NCBI GenBank assembly: GCA_905480065.1
Contig: CAJQOV010000090.1
Span: forward strand, 1 to 15,638
From: an uncultured Gammaproteobacteria bacterium
GTDB taxonomy: Bacteria; Pseudomonadota; Gammaproteobacteria; UBA9214
Direction: 5' to 3'
DNA length: 15,638 nt
The translations under genes were made by a program, and so were the position numbers. Positions 1-6,760 of this stretch are shown in pieces (position 1 is the stretch's first letter; every line of letters begins with the position of its first letter). The notes under the pieces are model-generated. The model did no database searches and was not told where the DNA came from. It worked only from the letters and a program-made list of their open reading frames with translations.

Positions 1-2
1 AA

Positions 3-710
3 TACCTGCTGCTGTACGAAATGTCCTTGCCCTACGGACTGGACCTCAATAACCAGATCGACATCAGCAAGTCTGCCACCCGACTGATCGTGTCGCTGGA
101 AAACGTGTCGAGCAATGAACTGCTGGGGATCGAGAAAAGCGCCCAGCTCTGGCTGCAGGAGCATGCACCGCACATGCAGTCAGGCGGTGCCAGCTCCTCG
201 GTGATGTTTGCCTATATCGGGCAACGCAACATTCGCAGCATGCTGATCGGCACCAGCGTTGCCCTGGTGCTGATTTCACTGGTACTGGTCATCGCACTGC
301 GCTCCATCAGGATAGGCCTGATCAGCCTGATACCGAACCTGGTACCTGCCGCCATGGGCTTCGGCCTGTGGGGTCTGCTGTCGGGGCAGGTCGGGCTCGG
401 CCTGTCCGTGGTCATGGGCATGACGCTGGGCATCGTGGTTGACGATACCGTGCACTTCCTCAGCAAGTACCTGCGGGCACGGCGTGAACAGGGGCTCGAT
501 GCGCAGGGCGCGGTGCGCTATGCCTTCCACACGGTCGGTACCGCCATGCTGGTGACCTCGCTGGTGCTGATTGCCGGCTTCCTGGTGCTGACCCAGTCCG
601 GCTTCCGGGTGAATGCCGACATGGGATTATTGACGGCGATCACCATTGCCTTCGCGCTCGCGGCAGACTTCCTGTTCCTGCCACCATTGCTGATGAAACT
701 GGACCGCTAG
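3..710 (+). CDS. RND-superfamily (MMPL/HAE-type) transporter, C-terminal part, 5' truncated
   Basis: The reading frame is open from the left edge of the window, so this is the C-terminal part of a larger inner-membrane transporter. About 65 residues of extracytoplasmic domain are followed by five hydrophobic segments. The first begins near MLIGTSVALVL (base 240), then come IGLISLIPNLVPAAMGFGLW, GLGLSVVMGMTLGIVVDD, AMLVTSLVLIAGFLVL and LLTAITIAFALAADFLFLPPLL. This matches the last five transmembrane helices (TM8-12) of an RND protein. GIVVDDTVHFL is a characteristic segment of the MMPL-like or hopanoid/lipid-type RND branch. The family uses the proton gradient to move hydrophobic substrates; the substrate here cannot be told. 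It ends with TAG at 708-710 and converges on the DsrE-like gene. An internal ATG at 21 exists but should not be taken as the start, since homology-like sequence continues upstream of it. Confidence 0.9.
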   Translation, partial: YLLLYEMSLPYGLDLNNQIDISKSATRLIVSLENVSSNELLGIEKSAQLWLQEHAPHMQSGGASSSVMFAYIGQRNIRSMLIGTSVALVLISLVLVIALRSIRIGLISLIPNLVPAAMGFGLWGLLSGQVGLGLSVVMGMTLGIVVDDTVHFLSKYLRARREQGLDAQGAVRYAFHTVGTAMLVTSLVLIAGFLVLTQSGFRVNADMGLLTAITIAFALAADFLFLPPLLMKLDR

Positions 711-800
711 CACTGGCCGCGGAGTCTGCACTGGCAAACAGGCACCAGGGCAGCGGCCGCAATACCGCATTGGTGGTCGAAGCGCCTGCTGTGGCGGGTT

Positions 801-1322
801 CTAGCGGATATCCTCGATGGCGTGCTTCTTCTCCATCACGTTGGGCGTGATCAGGGCGAAGCCCTGCAGTTGCCAGTGGGCCAGCTCGGTGATGGCAGAA
901 GGTACCACCTCGACGAATTCATAAAAGTCCGTTGCGGCGTAGTCATAATCCCTGGCCGCCAGGCCGCATACCTTGAATTGCACGCCCAGTGACGCGTAGT
1001 AGCGCATGCGCTCCACGGCATCCAGGTAGCGGTTGTAGTTGTTGCGTGCCAGCGCAACGATTTCAGTGCCGTGCACTACCACCTTGATATCGAGGAATTC
1101 CGGCGCCATGCCATATGGCTCTTCCAGCAGCGGATTTATCAGGGAACGAATCCAGAACAACGCACTGTTGATCTTGTCCGGCTCGTCGAAATAGAAATCA
1201 TAGACCACCTTCTGCTCCGTATAGGGGGTCTGCACCGCGCGCGAAACCGCCGGTTCTGTGGCAACAGCGGCACTGGACAGCAGGCACACCAGCATGGTCA
1301 AGCCAATCATCCCCTGCAGCAT
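801..1322 (-). CDS. Exported DsrE-family protein
   Basis: The product is 173 residues. The first ~22 residues (MLQGMIGLTMLVCLLSSAAVA, AxA-type end) form a signal peptide, so the mature protein should be periplasmic. The rest reads as a DsrE/DsrF-like alpha/beta domain: VVYDFYF, then FLDIKVVVHGTEIVAL, then GVQFKVCGLAARDY, and ITELAHWQLQGFALITP near the end. C119 in KVCGLAA is the only cysteine of the mature chain and sits where DsrE/YchN-type folds carry a conserved cysteine. Cytoplasmic DsrE proteins relay sulfur in sulfur oxidation or tRNA thiolation. Exported single-domain relatives are common in sulfur-oxidising Gammaproteobacteria, but their role is not established. Start: ATG at 1320-1322 is preceded by a GAGGAG Shine-Dalgarno 7 nt upstream. 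It appears monocistronic, facing the RND gene. Confidence 0.85.
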   Translation of the reverse strand: MLQGMIGLTMLVCLLSSAAVATEPAVSRAVQTPYTEQKVVYDFYFDEPDKINSALFWIRSLINPLLEEPYGMAPEFLDIKVVVHGTEIVALARNNYNRYLDAVERMRYYASLGVQFKVCGLAARDYDYAATDFYEFVEVVPSAITELAHWQLQGFALITPNVMEKKHAIEDIR

Positions 1323-1354
1323 ATTCCGACTCCTCTATGATCCGCACTGGCTAT

Positions 1355-1360
1355 AGTATA
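1355..1360 (-). promoter_or_regulatory. Possible -10 element for the DsrE-like gene
   Basis: On the minus strand TATACT lies about 33 nt upstream of the ATG at 1322, matching five of six positions of the sigma-70 -10 consensus. It overlaps a small palindrome, CTATAGTATAG (1351-1361). I see no convincing -35 at 16-18 nt spacing (TGCATA is the best candidate). This is a weak, inferred call. Confidence 0.25.
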
Positions 1361-1365
1361 GCGAA

Positions 1366-1420
1366 CCTGCATGCCGATATGCAGGGACCGGTGCTCCCCC
1401 GGTCCGCCTGAAGCACAGGC
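1366..1420. repeat. Three back-to-back small hairpins
   Basis: Three inverted repeats follow each other with no spacer. CCTGCAT/ATGCAGG (1366-1372, 1379-1385) has a 6-nt loop. GGACCGG/CCGGTCC (1385-1391, 1399-1405) has a 7-nt loop. GCCTG/CAGGC (1406-1410, 1416-1420) has a 5-nt loop. They lie upstream of the DsrE-like gene and before the gene remnant. No T-run follows on either strand, so an intrinsic terminator is not supported. They may be a regulatory or structured-RNA element, or debris from the decayed locus. Confidence 0.45.
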
Positions 1421-1556
1421 AAAACCGGGACTCAACCGGCAATAGCCGCATATCTGGCGCCGGACCTGGTAGCGCTTAAGGCGCCGATAAGCTTTCCTGC
1501 CGATACTGCACCCAATCGATTACCGAGGGTGCTGGTATGCACACTGGACTGGATAG

Positions 1557-1976
1557 CCGAAAACAACCGTACAGCGGCTGGAACGGGAAGTTGAATTGCG
1601 CGCCACCATCGAGGACGGCAGCAATGCACTGTCCGAGGACCGGCAAACCTGGCGACTGGGCTATGGGCAGTCATTCGGCGAAAACTGGTTCGGGGAAATG
1701 TACGTCATAGCGGAGCAGAATAAGGCTGACAGCCTGGCAGTCAAAAAATATGAAATAGAGGCGCTGCGGCAACTCACCGAACAGGGCGAATTCCCTGTCG
1801 ATGCGGGCGTACTGTTCGCGTTTGAGAAGGCCGACTCTGACGATATCATGGAATTCGCCAGTACACTGTTGCTGGAAAAGGAATGGGGCCAGTGGGCAGG
1901 TACGGCCAATATTCGCGCCATGTACGAGTTTGGTGACGATATCAGTAACGAACTCGAGGCGACGGCCGCCCTGTAA
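1557..1976 (+). pseudogene. Remnant of an outer-membrane beta-barrel-like protein gene
   Basis: An open stretch of 139 codons runs from just after a stop at 1554-1556 to TAA at 1974-1976, with no convincing start codon or signal peptide. It reads VQRLEREVELRATIEDG... then WRLGYGQSFGENWFGEMYVIAE and WGQWAGTANIRAMYEFGDD. The alternating hydrophobic/polar strands rich in Tyr, Trp and Gly look like part of an outer-membrane barrel. The terminal TAA could be a C-to-T change from CAA (Gln), because the same frame continues sensibly as SRLEYEF before a second stop (TAG, 1998-2000). Both the N-terminal signal region and most of the C-terminal barrel seem lost. A TTG at 1596 could start a 126-residue protein, but no Shine-Dalgarno supports it. 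I recognise a family style rather than a specific gene. No other gene is evident in 1323-2073. Confidence 0.55.
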
Positions 1977-2073
1977 TCGCGCTTGGAATACGAGTTCTAG
2001 CAGCAACCGCTCCGGTCCATCGTGCCGTGCACGCCTGTTCGGCGAGGGTTTGCGATGCTGTGCTGCCGTGCTG

Positions 2074-3189
2074 TCATGCGCGGAATTTCCCGGCCAGCGC
2101 AACCCGCTTTTCGTAGGCCTCCCGGGCGATACGGATATCCTCCAGGAAGTAGCCCAGCTCATCCAGTCGCAGCGCCTGCGGGCCATCCACCAGGGCCTTG
2201 CCGGGGTAGGGGTGGAAATCGACCAGCACCATGTTGGCGCCGGCAATCACCCCCTGCGCAGTGACGTGAAAGATATCCAGGATTCCATCGCTGGTTGCGT
2301 CACGCGTTCCCACCGAGTGGGACGGGTCGATACAAACCGGCATGCGCGTAAGGCGGTGTATCACCGGGACGTGGGCGAAATCGATAAAATTACGGTGCGG
2401 GTCACCCATGTTGGTCTTCATGCCACGCAGGCCGAACACCACGCGCCGGTTCCCTTCACTGGCGAGGTATTCCGCGGCATTCAGGGATTCCTCCAGCGTG
2501 ATGCCGAAACCGCGCTTGAGTAATACCGGGAATTCCGGTTCGCGTCCGATGGACTTGAGCAATTCGAAGTTTTGCGTGTTGCGGGTGCCGATCTGCAGCA
2601 TGACGCCGGTCGGGTGCCCGGTCTGTTCCAGCGCCTGGTGAATTTCACGCACGTGGGAATCGTGCGTAACCTCCATGGCGATCACCTTGATGTCGTACTT
2701 GCCGGCCAGTTCGAATACGTATGGCAGACAGCTTTTGCCGTGGCCCTGGAAGGAATACGGATTGGTGCGCGGTTTGTAGGCACCCATACGGGTACACTGC
2801 TGGCCATGCTCCTTGAGCGCCTTCATCATCAGCTCGACATGTTCGGGCGTATCGACCGCACACAGGCCGGCAAAGATATTCAGGTTGTCCTGTCCGAAGC
2901 GCACTCCCTTGTAGTCGAAGTAGGTGGGACGATTGTCATCATGGTGCCGGCCCAGTACTCGGTACTCCTCGGATACACGCACCACGCGTTCGACGCAGGG
3001 CAGGCTGGACATTTCCTCAATCTGCAACGCGGCGGTATCACCGACCAGGTAGATTTCGGTCAGGGTATGCATGGTGCCTTTCTCGTCATGCACACGGGAC
3101 TGGATATTCTTCATATGCAGCAGGAATTCCAGCAGTTGCCGGTATTCCTTGCCGTCCTTGTCGGTATCCGGCTTCAGAATCAGGATCAT
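2074..3189 (-). CDS. 3-deoxy-7-phosphoheptulonate (DAHP) synthase, type I-beta-like, divergent
   Basis: The 371-residue product matches DAHP synthases that carry an N-terminal ferredoxin-like regulatory domain (about residues 1-80, starting MILILKPDTD), followed by a TIM barrel. DAHP synthase condenses phosphoenolpyruvate with erythrose 4-phosphate, the first step of the shikimate pathway. Visible active-site motifs are C110 in FAGLCAVD, K139-P-R-T142 in the KPRTNPYSFQG loop, K225-R226 in VLLKRGF, and H291 in CIDPSHSVGTRD. Two sites differ from the usual family: the metal-ligand position in EVHP is Asp (VDFHP, D324), and the usual ERGIRT stretch is GLRGMKT followed by NMGDPHRNF. I placed the start at 3189 because family members begin at the MI(L/V) strand. 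An in-frame ATG at 3234 would add 15 non-homologous residues, and neither start has a good Shine-Dalgarno. It lies 68 nt downstream of aguB and may be co-transcribed with it. Confidence 0.85.
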   Translation of the reverse strand: MILILKPDTDKDGKEYRQLLEFLLHMKNIQSRVHDEKGTMHTLTEIYLVGDTAALQIEEMSSLPCVERVVRVSEEYRVLGRHHDDNRPTYFDYKGVRFGQDNLNIFAGLCAVDTPEHVELMMKALKEHGQQCTRMGAYKPRTNPYSFQGHGKSCLPYVFELAGKYDIKVIAMEVTHDSHVREIHQALEQTGHPTGVMLQIGTRNTQNFELLKSIGREPEFPVLLKRGFGITLEESLNAAEYLASEGNRRVVFGLRGMKTNMGDPHRNFIDFAHVPVIHRLTRMPVCIDPSHSVGTRDATSDGILDIFHVTAQGVIAGANMVLVDFHPYPGKALVDGPQALRLDELGYFLEDIRIAREAYEKRVALAGKFRA

Positions 3190-3257
3190 GTTGCGTTCAT
3201 CTCGTTTGAGGTTGGTTGGTTGGACATTACCCATGCATGGTTGCGTATGACTATCGC

Positions 3258-4148
3258 TCAGTCCCGATAGCGCCGGACCAGGTCGCCATAGGCATCGACC
3301 CGGCGGTCGCGCAGAAACGGCCAGATGCGGCGCACCTGTTCACTGCGGCCCAGATCGAGATCGACGACCAGCGTAGCGGCGCAATCACTGTCTGCCTGCG
3401 CCAGCACTTCGCCCTGTGCGCCAAACACCGCGCTGCTGCCCCAGAAACGGATTCCACCGGTCTGGCCGGACGGGTCCGGCTCATGACCAACCCGGTTGCA
3501 GGTCAGCACCGGCAGGCAATTGCTGATCGCGTGGCTGCGCTGAATGGTCATCCATGCCTCGCGCTGACGCGCCTGTTCATCCGGCCCATCGGTACTCTCC
3601 CAACCGATCGCCGTGGGATACAGCAGCAGGTCGGCTCCGGCCAGCGCCATCAGGCGCGCGGCCTCCGGATACCACTGGTCCCAGCACACCAGTACCCCGA
3701 GCCGTCCCAGCGAGGTCTGTACCGGCTGAAAGCCCAGATCCCCCGGGGTGAAATAGAATTTTTCGTAATAGGCAGGATCGTCCGGGATATGCATCTTGCG
3801 ATAGCGCCCGGCCAGCGTGCCATCGCGATCCAGCACCACGGCGGTATTGTGGTACAGACCGGCCGCACGTTTCTCGAACAGCGAGGCAACGATCACCAGC
3901 CGGTGTTGCGCAGCCAGCGCACCGAGCTGTTGCGTGGTCGGCCCGGGGATGGTTTCGGCAAGGTCAAAATTGGCCGTGTCCTCGGTCTGGCAGAAGTAGC
4001 GACTGCGGTGCAGTTCCTGCAGCAACACCAGTTGCGCACCCTGGCCAGCGGCGGCAACGATGCCATCCATGGTGGTGTTCAGATTGGCCTCGGGGTCATC
4101 CGTACAGGCATGCTGAATCAGTGCGACCCGGATTGTCTTCGCGCTCAT
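3258..4148 (-). CDS. aguB: N-carbamoylputrescine amidase
   Basis: This cytoplasmic nitrilase-superfamily enzyme hydrolyses N-carbamoylputrescine to putrescine, CO2 and ammonia, the last step of the agmatine route to putrescine. The 296-residue chain shows the Glu-Lys-Cys catalytic triad: E45 in VLLQELH, K118 in RYRKMHIPDD, and C155 in VLVCWDQWYPE (numbered from the chosen start). The substrate-type stretches KMHIPDDPAYYEKFYFTPGD and GRLGVLVCWDQWYPE are characteristic of AguB rather than general nitrilases, and the length is normal. I chose ATG 4146-4148 (MSAKTIRVALIQ) because a GGTGA sequence sits just before it and the codon lies 1 nt past the aguA stop. The longer in-frame start at 4166 (MQRVGE...) lacks a Shine-Dalgarno and would overlap aguA. 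Translational coupling with aguA is likely. Confidence 0.95.
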   Translation of the reverse strand: MSAKTIRVALIQHACTDDPEANLNTTMDGIVAAAGQGAQLVLLQELHRSRYFCQTEDTANFDLAETIPGPTTQQLGALAAQHRLVIVASLFEKRAAGLYHNTAVVLDRDGTLAGRYRKMHIPDDPAYYEKFYFTPGDLGFQPVQTSLGRLGVLVCWDQWYPEAARLMALAGADLLLYPTAIGWESTDGPDEQARQREAWMTIQRSHAISNCLPVLTCNRVGHEPDPSGQTGGIRFWGSSAVFGAQGEVLAQADSDCAATLVVDLDLGRSEQVRRIWPFLRDRRVDAYGDLVRRYRD

Positions 4149-4149
4149 T

Positions 4150-5193
4150 TCACCGACCCGTTGCATGTGCCGGCAGGACGCCGGCGGGTAACTGCATTGT
4201 AGCGCAATGCAGACTGCCGTATTGCTCGATCAGCGCCCGGCACAGCACCGGCACAATGGTGCGGCCCGGGAAACAGCCAGCCAGCGTCCGTTGCGCCACC
4301 GCATCGGCCGGATCGTCGTATACCGGCAGCAGCACGGCAGCATTGATGACCAGGAAATTGGCATAACTGGCCGGCAGGCGCTGGCCATCGGCAGCATAAA
4401 CCGGCGCGGGTATCGGCAATGGCGCCAGCCGGTAGGGGGCGCCGTCACGGGTGCGGAAGCCGCGCAATTGCTGCTCCATGGCAGACAGCGCTGCGTAGTG
4501 CTGGTCCGCCGGGTCGGTACACTGGGTATAGGCAATGGTCCCGGCGTCACAAAACCGCGCCAGCATGTCCACGTGTGCATCGGTGTCATCGCCGGCCAGT
4601 TCGCCATGCTCGATCCATAGCACGCGATCGATGCCGAGCTGCTGCCGGAAGTGTGCCTCCAGCCCGCTCTTGCCCAGCCCCGGATTGCGGGTTGGGGCCA
4701 GCAGGCAGCGTGTGGTGGTAAGCAGGGTGCCGGCGCCATCCACATCGATACTGCCGCCTTCCAGTACCAGCTCATGCCGGTAGTATGGCAGTTCTCCGAA
4801 CCATCCATCGTGCTGCAGCTGCGCGGTGATTTCATCATCCAGGTTGGCCGAATACTTGCCGCCCCAGGCATTGAAGCAGTAATCATGGATTTGCAGCTGG
4901 CCGTCGACTGCTACCGTGAGTGGACCGTAATCGCGCACCCAGGTGTCGTTGCTCGGCGCACAAACCAGGTGGACGCGGTCGCTGGCAACGCCGGACCCGG
5001 TCAATAATTGCCGAACGTGTTGCCGGTGCGTTTCATCACGGACCAGCACCAGCAGGGCCTCATGCGCGCTGATCGCACGTGCGATAGACAGGTAGACCGG
5101 CTCAATGACAGCCAAGCGATCTTTCCAGTCGCTGTGCGCATGTGGCCAGGTAATGATTACCCCGGACTGGGGTGCGAATTCAGGGAGTAACAC
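4150..5193 (-). CDS. aguA: Agmatine deiminase
   Basis: This enzyme of the guanidino-group-modifying (peptidyl-arginine deiminase, PAD_porph) superfamily converts agmatine to N-carbamoylputrescine, the substrate of the adjacent aguB product. Over 347 residues the expected motifs appear: NDTWVRDYGP at 82-91, NAWGGKY at 108-114, LEGGSID at 144-150, the catalytic histidine region GDDTDAHVDM at 201-210 (H207), and the nucleophile C330 in YGSLHCATMQLP. The length is slightly below the usual ~365. The start is GTG at 5191-5193 and gives the family-like beginning LLPEFAPQSGVIITWPHAHSDW. No in-frame ATG lies nearby upstream and no clear Shine-Dalgarno is visible. No arginine decarboxylase gene is in the window, so the source of agmatine is elsewhere. 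Confidence 0.95.
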   Translation of the reverse strand: MLLPEFAPQSGVIITWPHAHSDWKDRLAVIEPVYLSIARAISAHEALLVLVRDETHRQHVRQLLTGSGVASDRVHLVCAPSNDTWVRDYGPLTVAVDGQLQIHDYCFNAWGGKYSANLDDEITAQLQHDGWFGELPYYRHELVLEGGSIDVDGAGTLLTTTRCLLAPTRNPGLGKSGLEAHFRQQLGIDRVLWIEHGELAGDDTDAHVDMLARFCDAGTIAYTQCTDPADQHYAALSAMEQQLRGFRTRDGAPYRLAPLPIPAPVYAADGQRLPASYANFLVINAAVLLPVYDDPADAVAQRTLAGCFPGRTIVPVLCRALIEQYGSLHCATMQLPAGVLPAHATGR

Positions 5194-5252
5194 GCGCCGG
5201 AAAATCCATAGCCGCCCGAAGTGAGCGACTATGATACATCAGATTCCCGGAA

Positions 5253-5561
5253 TTACTTGCTTGCTGCGCGGTGTACGACGGAGTGGACAACGTGGTCGTG
5301 TTCGAAGAACACCGAGAAGCCACTGTAGTCCCAGCGCGTGATGGGCGGCTGGTGCGGGCCAGCGTTGACCGATACAGTCGGGTGTTCCGTCAGCGGTGTA
5401 CCAAACTGCTGGCGCACCTGCGCCATGCTCACGCCACTGTTCGGGGTCGCTAGCGAGGCTCCGGCAGCGACACTGTCGACCAGCAGCTCATCCGCGGCAA
5501 CGGGCATGGCAGCCGGCAAGGACAGGATCAGACCCAGCAGGGTCAGGCGGATACGGTTCAT
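5253..5561 (-). CDS. Small exported protein, BamE/SmpA-like fold suspected
   Basis: The product is 102 residues with an N-terminal signal peptide (MNRIRLTLLGLILSLPAAMPVAA, cleavage about residue 23). The mature part has a helix-turn motif, GVSMAQVRQQFGTP, followed by ITRWDYSGFSVFFEHDHVVHSVVHR. The order 'GMxxxxVxxxFGxP ... RWxYxxFxVxFExxxVxHxVV' is typical of small periplasmic BamE-like proteins of unknown function in Gammaproteobacteria. I chose ATG at 5559-5561 because AAGGAG lies 6 nt upstream and a signal peptide follows directly. The frame stays open upstream to 5603, but that would bury the signal. The gene is divergent from dusA. The family call rests on pattern only. Confidence 0.8.
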   Translation of the reverse strand: MNRIRLTLLGLILSLPAAMPVAADELLVDSVAAGASLATPNSGVSMAQVRQQFGTPLTEHPTVSVNAGPHQPPITRWDYSGFSVFFEHDHVVHSVVHRAASK

Positions 5562-5576
5562 GGCAATCTCCTTGGA

Positions 5577-5640
5577 TATCATGATAATATACAAAACATT
5601 CAATTACTTGCGCGACATATTTCACAGTCAGACTAGCGCA
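5577..5640. promoter_or_regulatory. AT-rich divergent intergenic region, probable promoters
   Basis: This is the intergenic interval between the small exported protein (minus strand) and dusA (plus strand). It is clearly more AT-rich than its surroundings and contains ATGATAATATAC and, on the minus strand, TATATT and TATTAT as -10-like sequences. No -35/-10 pair with good spacing stands out on either strand. The position makes it the likely promoter region for both the minus-strand gene and the long plus-strand arsenosugar-containing operon. I see no obvious ArsR-type operator. Confidence 0.35.
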
Positions 5641-5677
5641 TTGGCCGTTGGGCTGATGTGAACAGGATCACCAAGCC

Positions 5678-6760
5678 GTGGACAAGCCTAAAAATTATCG
5701 GCAAGACAACGGATTTGCTGAGTATAGCGCCGGACGGGACATCCCGGCAGCGGCGCAGCGCCTTGCCGTTGCGCCGATGCTCGACTGGACGGACCGGCAC
5801 TGCCGTTACCTGCTGCGCCTGCTGAGTCGCCACACCACGCTGTATACCGAAATGGTGACGACCGGTGCGATCCTGCACGGCCGTAATTCCGGCCTGCTGC
5901 AGTTTGACGCCAGCGAACATCCGGTCGTGTTGCAGCTCGGCGGCAGCCATCCGGCAGAGCTGGCCGAATGTGCACGCATCGGGGCTGCTGCCGGTTATGA
6001 CGCTATCAACCTGAATGTGGGTTGCCCGAGCGACCGGGTGCAATCCGGGCGCTTCGGCGCCTGCCTGATGGCAGAACCGCGACTGGTGGCGGATTGTGTC
6101 GGCGCCATGCGCGCAGCGGTAGCCATCCCGGTAACCGTCAAGTGCCGCACCGGCATCGACCGGCAGGATTCACCGGAACAGCTCACTGACTTTATCCGCA
6201 TCACCGCTGAAGCAGGCTGCAACACCTTCATCATCCATGCGCGCAAGGCCTGGCTGAGCGGACTCAGCCCGAAAGAGAACCGCACCATACCGCCGCTGCA
6301 GTATGAGCTGGTACACTGGCTCAAGCAGGAATTCCCCGCACTCACCATCATCATCAACGGCGGGATCACCGCCATCGACAGTGCGCTGGAGCAGCTGCAA
6401 TACGTGGATGGCGCCATGCTGGGACGGGCTGTGTATCATGACCCGTACCTGCTGGCAGACGTGGACCGGCGTATCTTTGCCGACCCGCACCCGGTGCTGT
6501 CGCGGGTCGAGACGGTGGAACGCATGCTGCCATATATAGAACGGGAACTGAAAGCCGGCACCCGGCTCAAACACATTACCCGTCACATGCTCGGCCTGTT
6601 TCAGGGCATGCCCGGTGCGCGGAACTGGCGGCGCCACCTGAGTGAACATGCCGTGCGTGACGGGGCAGACATCACGGTGATCCGGGATGCACTGGCAGGA
6701 CTGCAAGCAGCGGAGCATGCCGCACCAACCACAACAGGACACCAGCATCAACATGGATGA
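5678..6760 (+). CDS. dusA: tRNA-dihydrouridine(20/20a) synthase
   Basis: This FMN-dependent enzyme reduces uridine in the tRNA D-loop (positions 20 and 20a in the DusA subfamily) using NADPH. The 360-residue chain shows the DusA signature RLAVAPMLDWTDRHCRY at 28-44, YTEMVTTGAILHG at 56-68, the catalytic cysteine C116 in NLNVGCPSDRVQSGRFGACLM, HARKAWLSGLSPKENR around 189-204, the FMN phosphate site IINGGI, and MLGRAVYHDPYLL. The last ~12 residues are a low-complexity His/Gln/Thr tail. The start is GTG 5678, leaving about 27 residues before the conserved core. It has only a weak AGGA upstream and no better in-frame start is evident. The stop overlaps the next gene by 8 nt, so dusA is probably the first gene of the operon. 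Confidence 0.95.
   Translation: MDKPKNYRQDNGFAEYSAGRDIPAAAQRLAVAPMLDWTDRHCRYLLRLLSRHTTLYTEMVTTGAILHGRNSGLLQFDASEHPVVLQLGGSHPAELAECARIGAAAGYDAINLNVGCPSDRVQSGRFGACLMAEPRLVADCVGAMRAAVAIPVTVKCRTGIDRQDSPEQLTDFIRITAEAGCNTFIIHARKAWLSGLSPKENRTIPPLQYELVHWLKQEFPALTIIINGGITAIDSALEQLQYVDGAMLGRAVYHDPYLLADVDRRIFADPHPVLSRVETVERMLPYIERELKAGTRLKHITRHMLGLFQGMPGARNWRRHLSEHAVRDGADITVIRDALAGLQAAEHAAPTTTGHQHQHG

Noticed and set aside
710..758. Direct repeat GCACTGGC (710-717, 728-735) and a GGCCGC/GCGGCC pair between the RND and DsrE-like genes
   Set aside because: The repeat is only 8 bp and the inverted pair has a loop of more than 30 nt; both are expected by chance in GC-rich DNA. No terminator can be supported here.
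1458..1485. Two GGCGCC copies flanking a GCGCTTAAGGCGC stretch, considered as a recombination or attC-like site
   Set aside because: There is no integrase gene, no paired attC core sites and no mobile gene cassette; the repeats are short and GC-rich.
1801..2523. 240-codon plus-strand open frame crossing the remnant and the DAHP synthase-like gene
   Set aside because: It spans two unrelated regions in the wrong frame and shows no family motifs; it results from high GC content.
5243..5253. Palindrome ATTCCCGGAAT between aguA and the small exported protein gene
   Set aside because: It is a single short 11-bp dyad touching the last stop codon, with no second copy or clear promoter. Not enough to call an operator.
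6687..6752. Upstream ATG extension of the hydroxylase gene
   Set aside because: It lies inside dusA, adds 22 polar residues with no family counterpart, and the ATG at 6753 has the usual short operon overlap.
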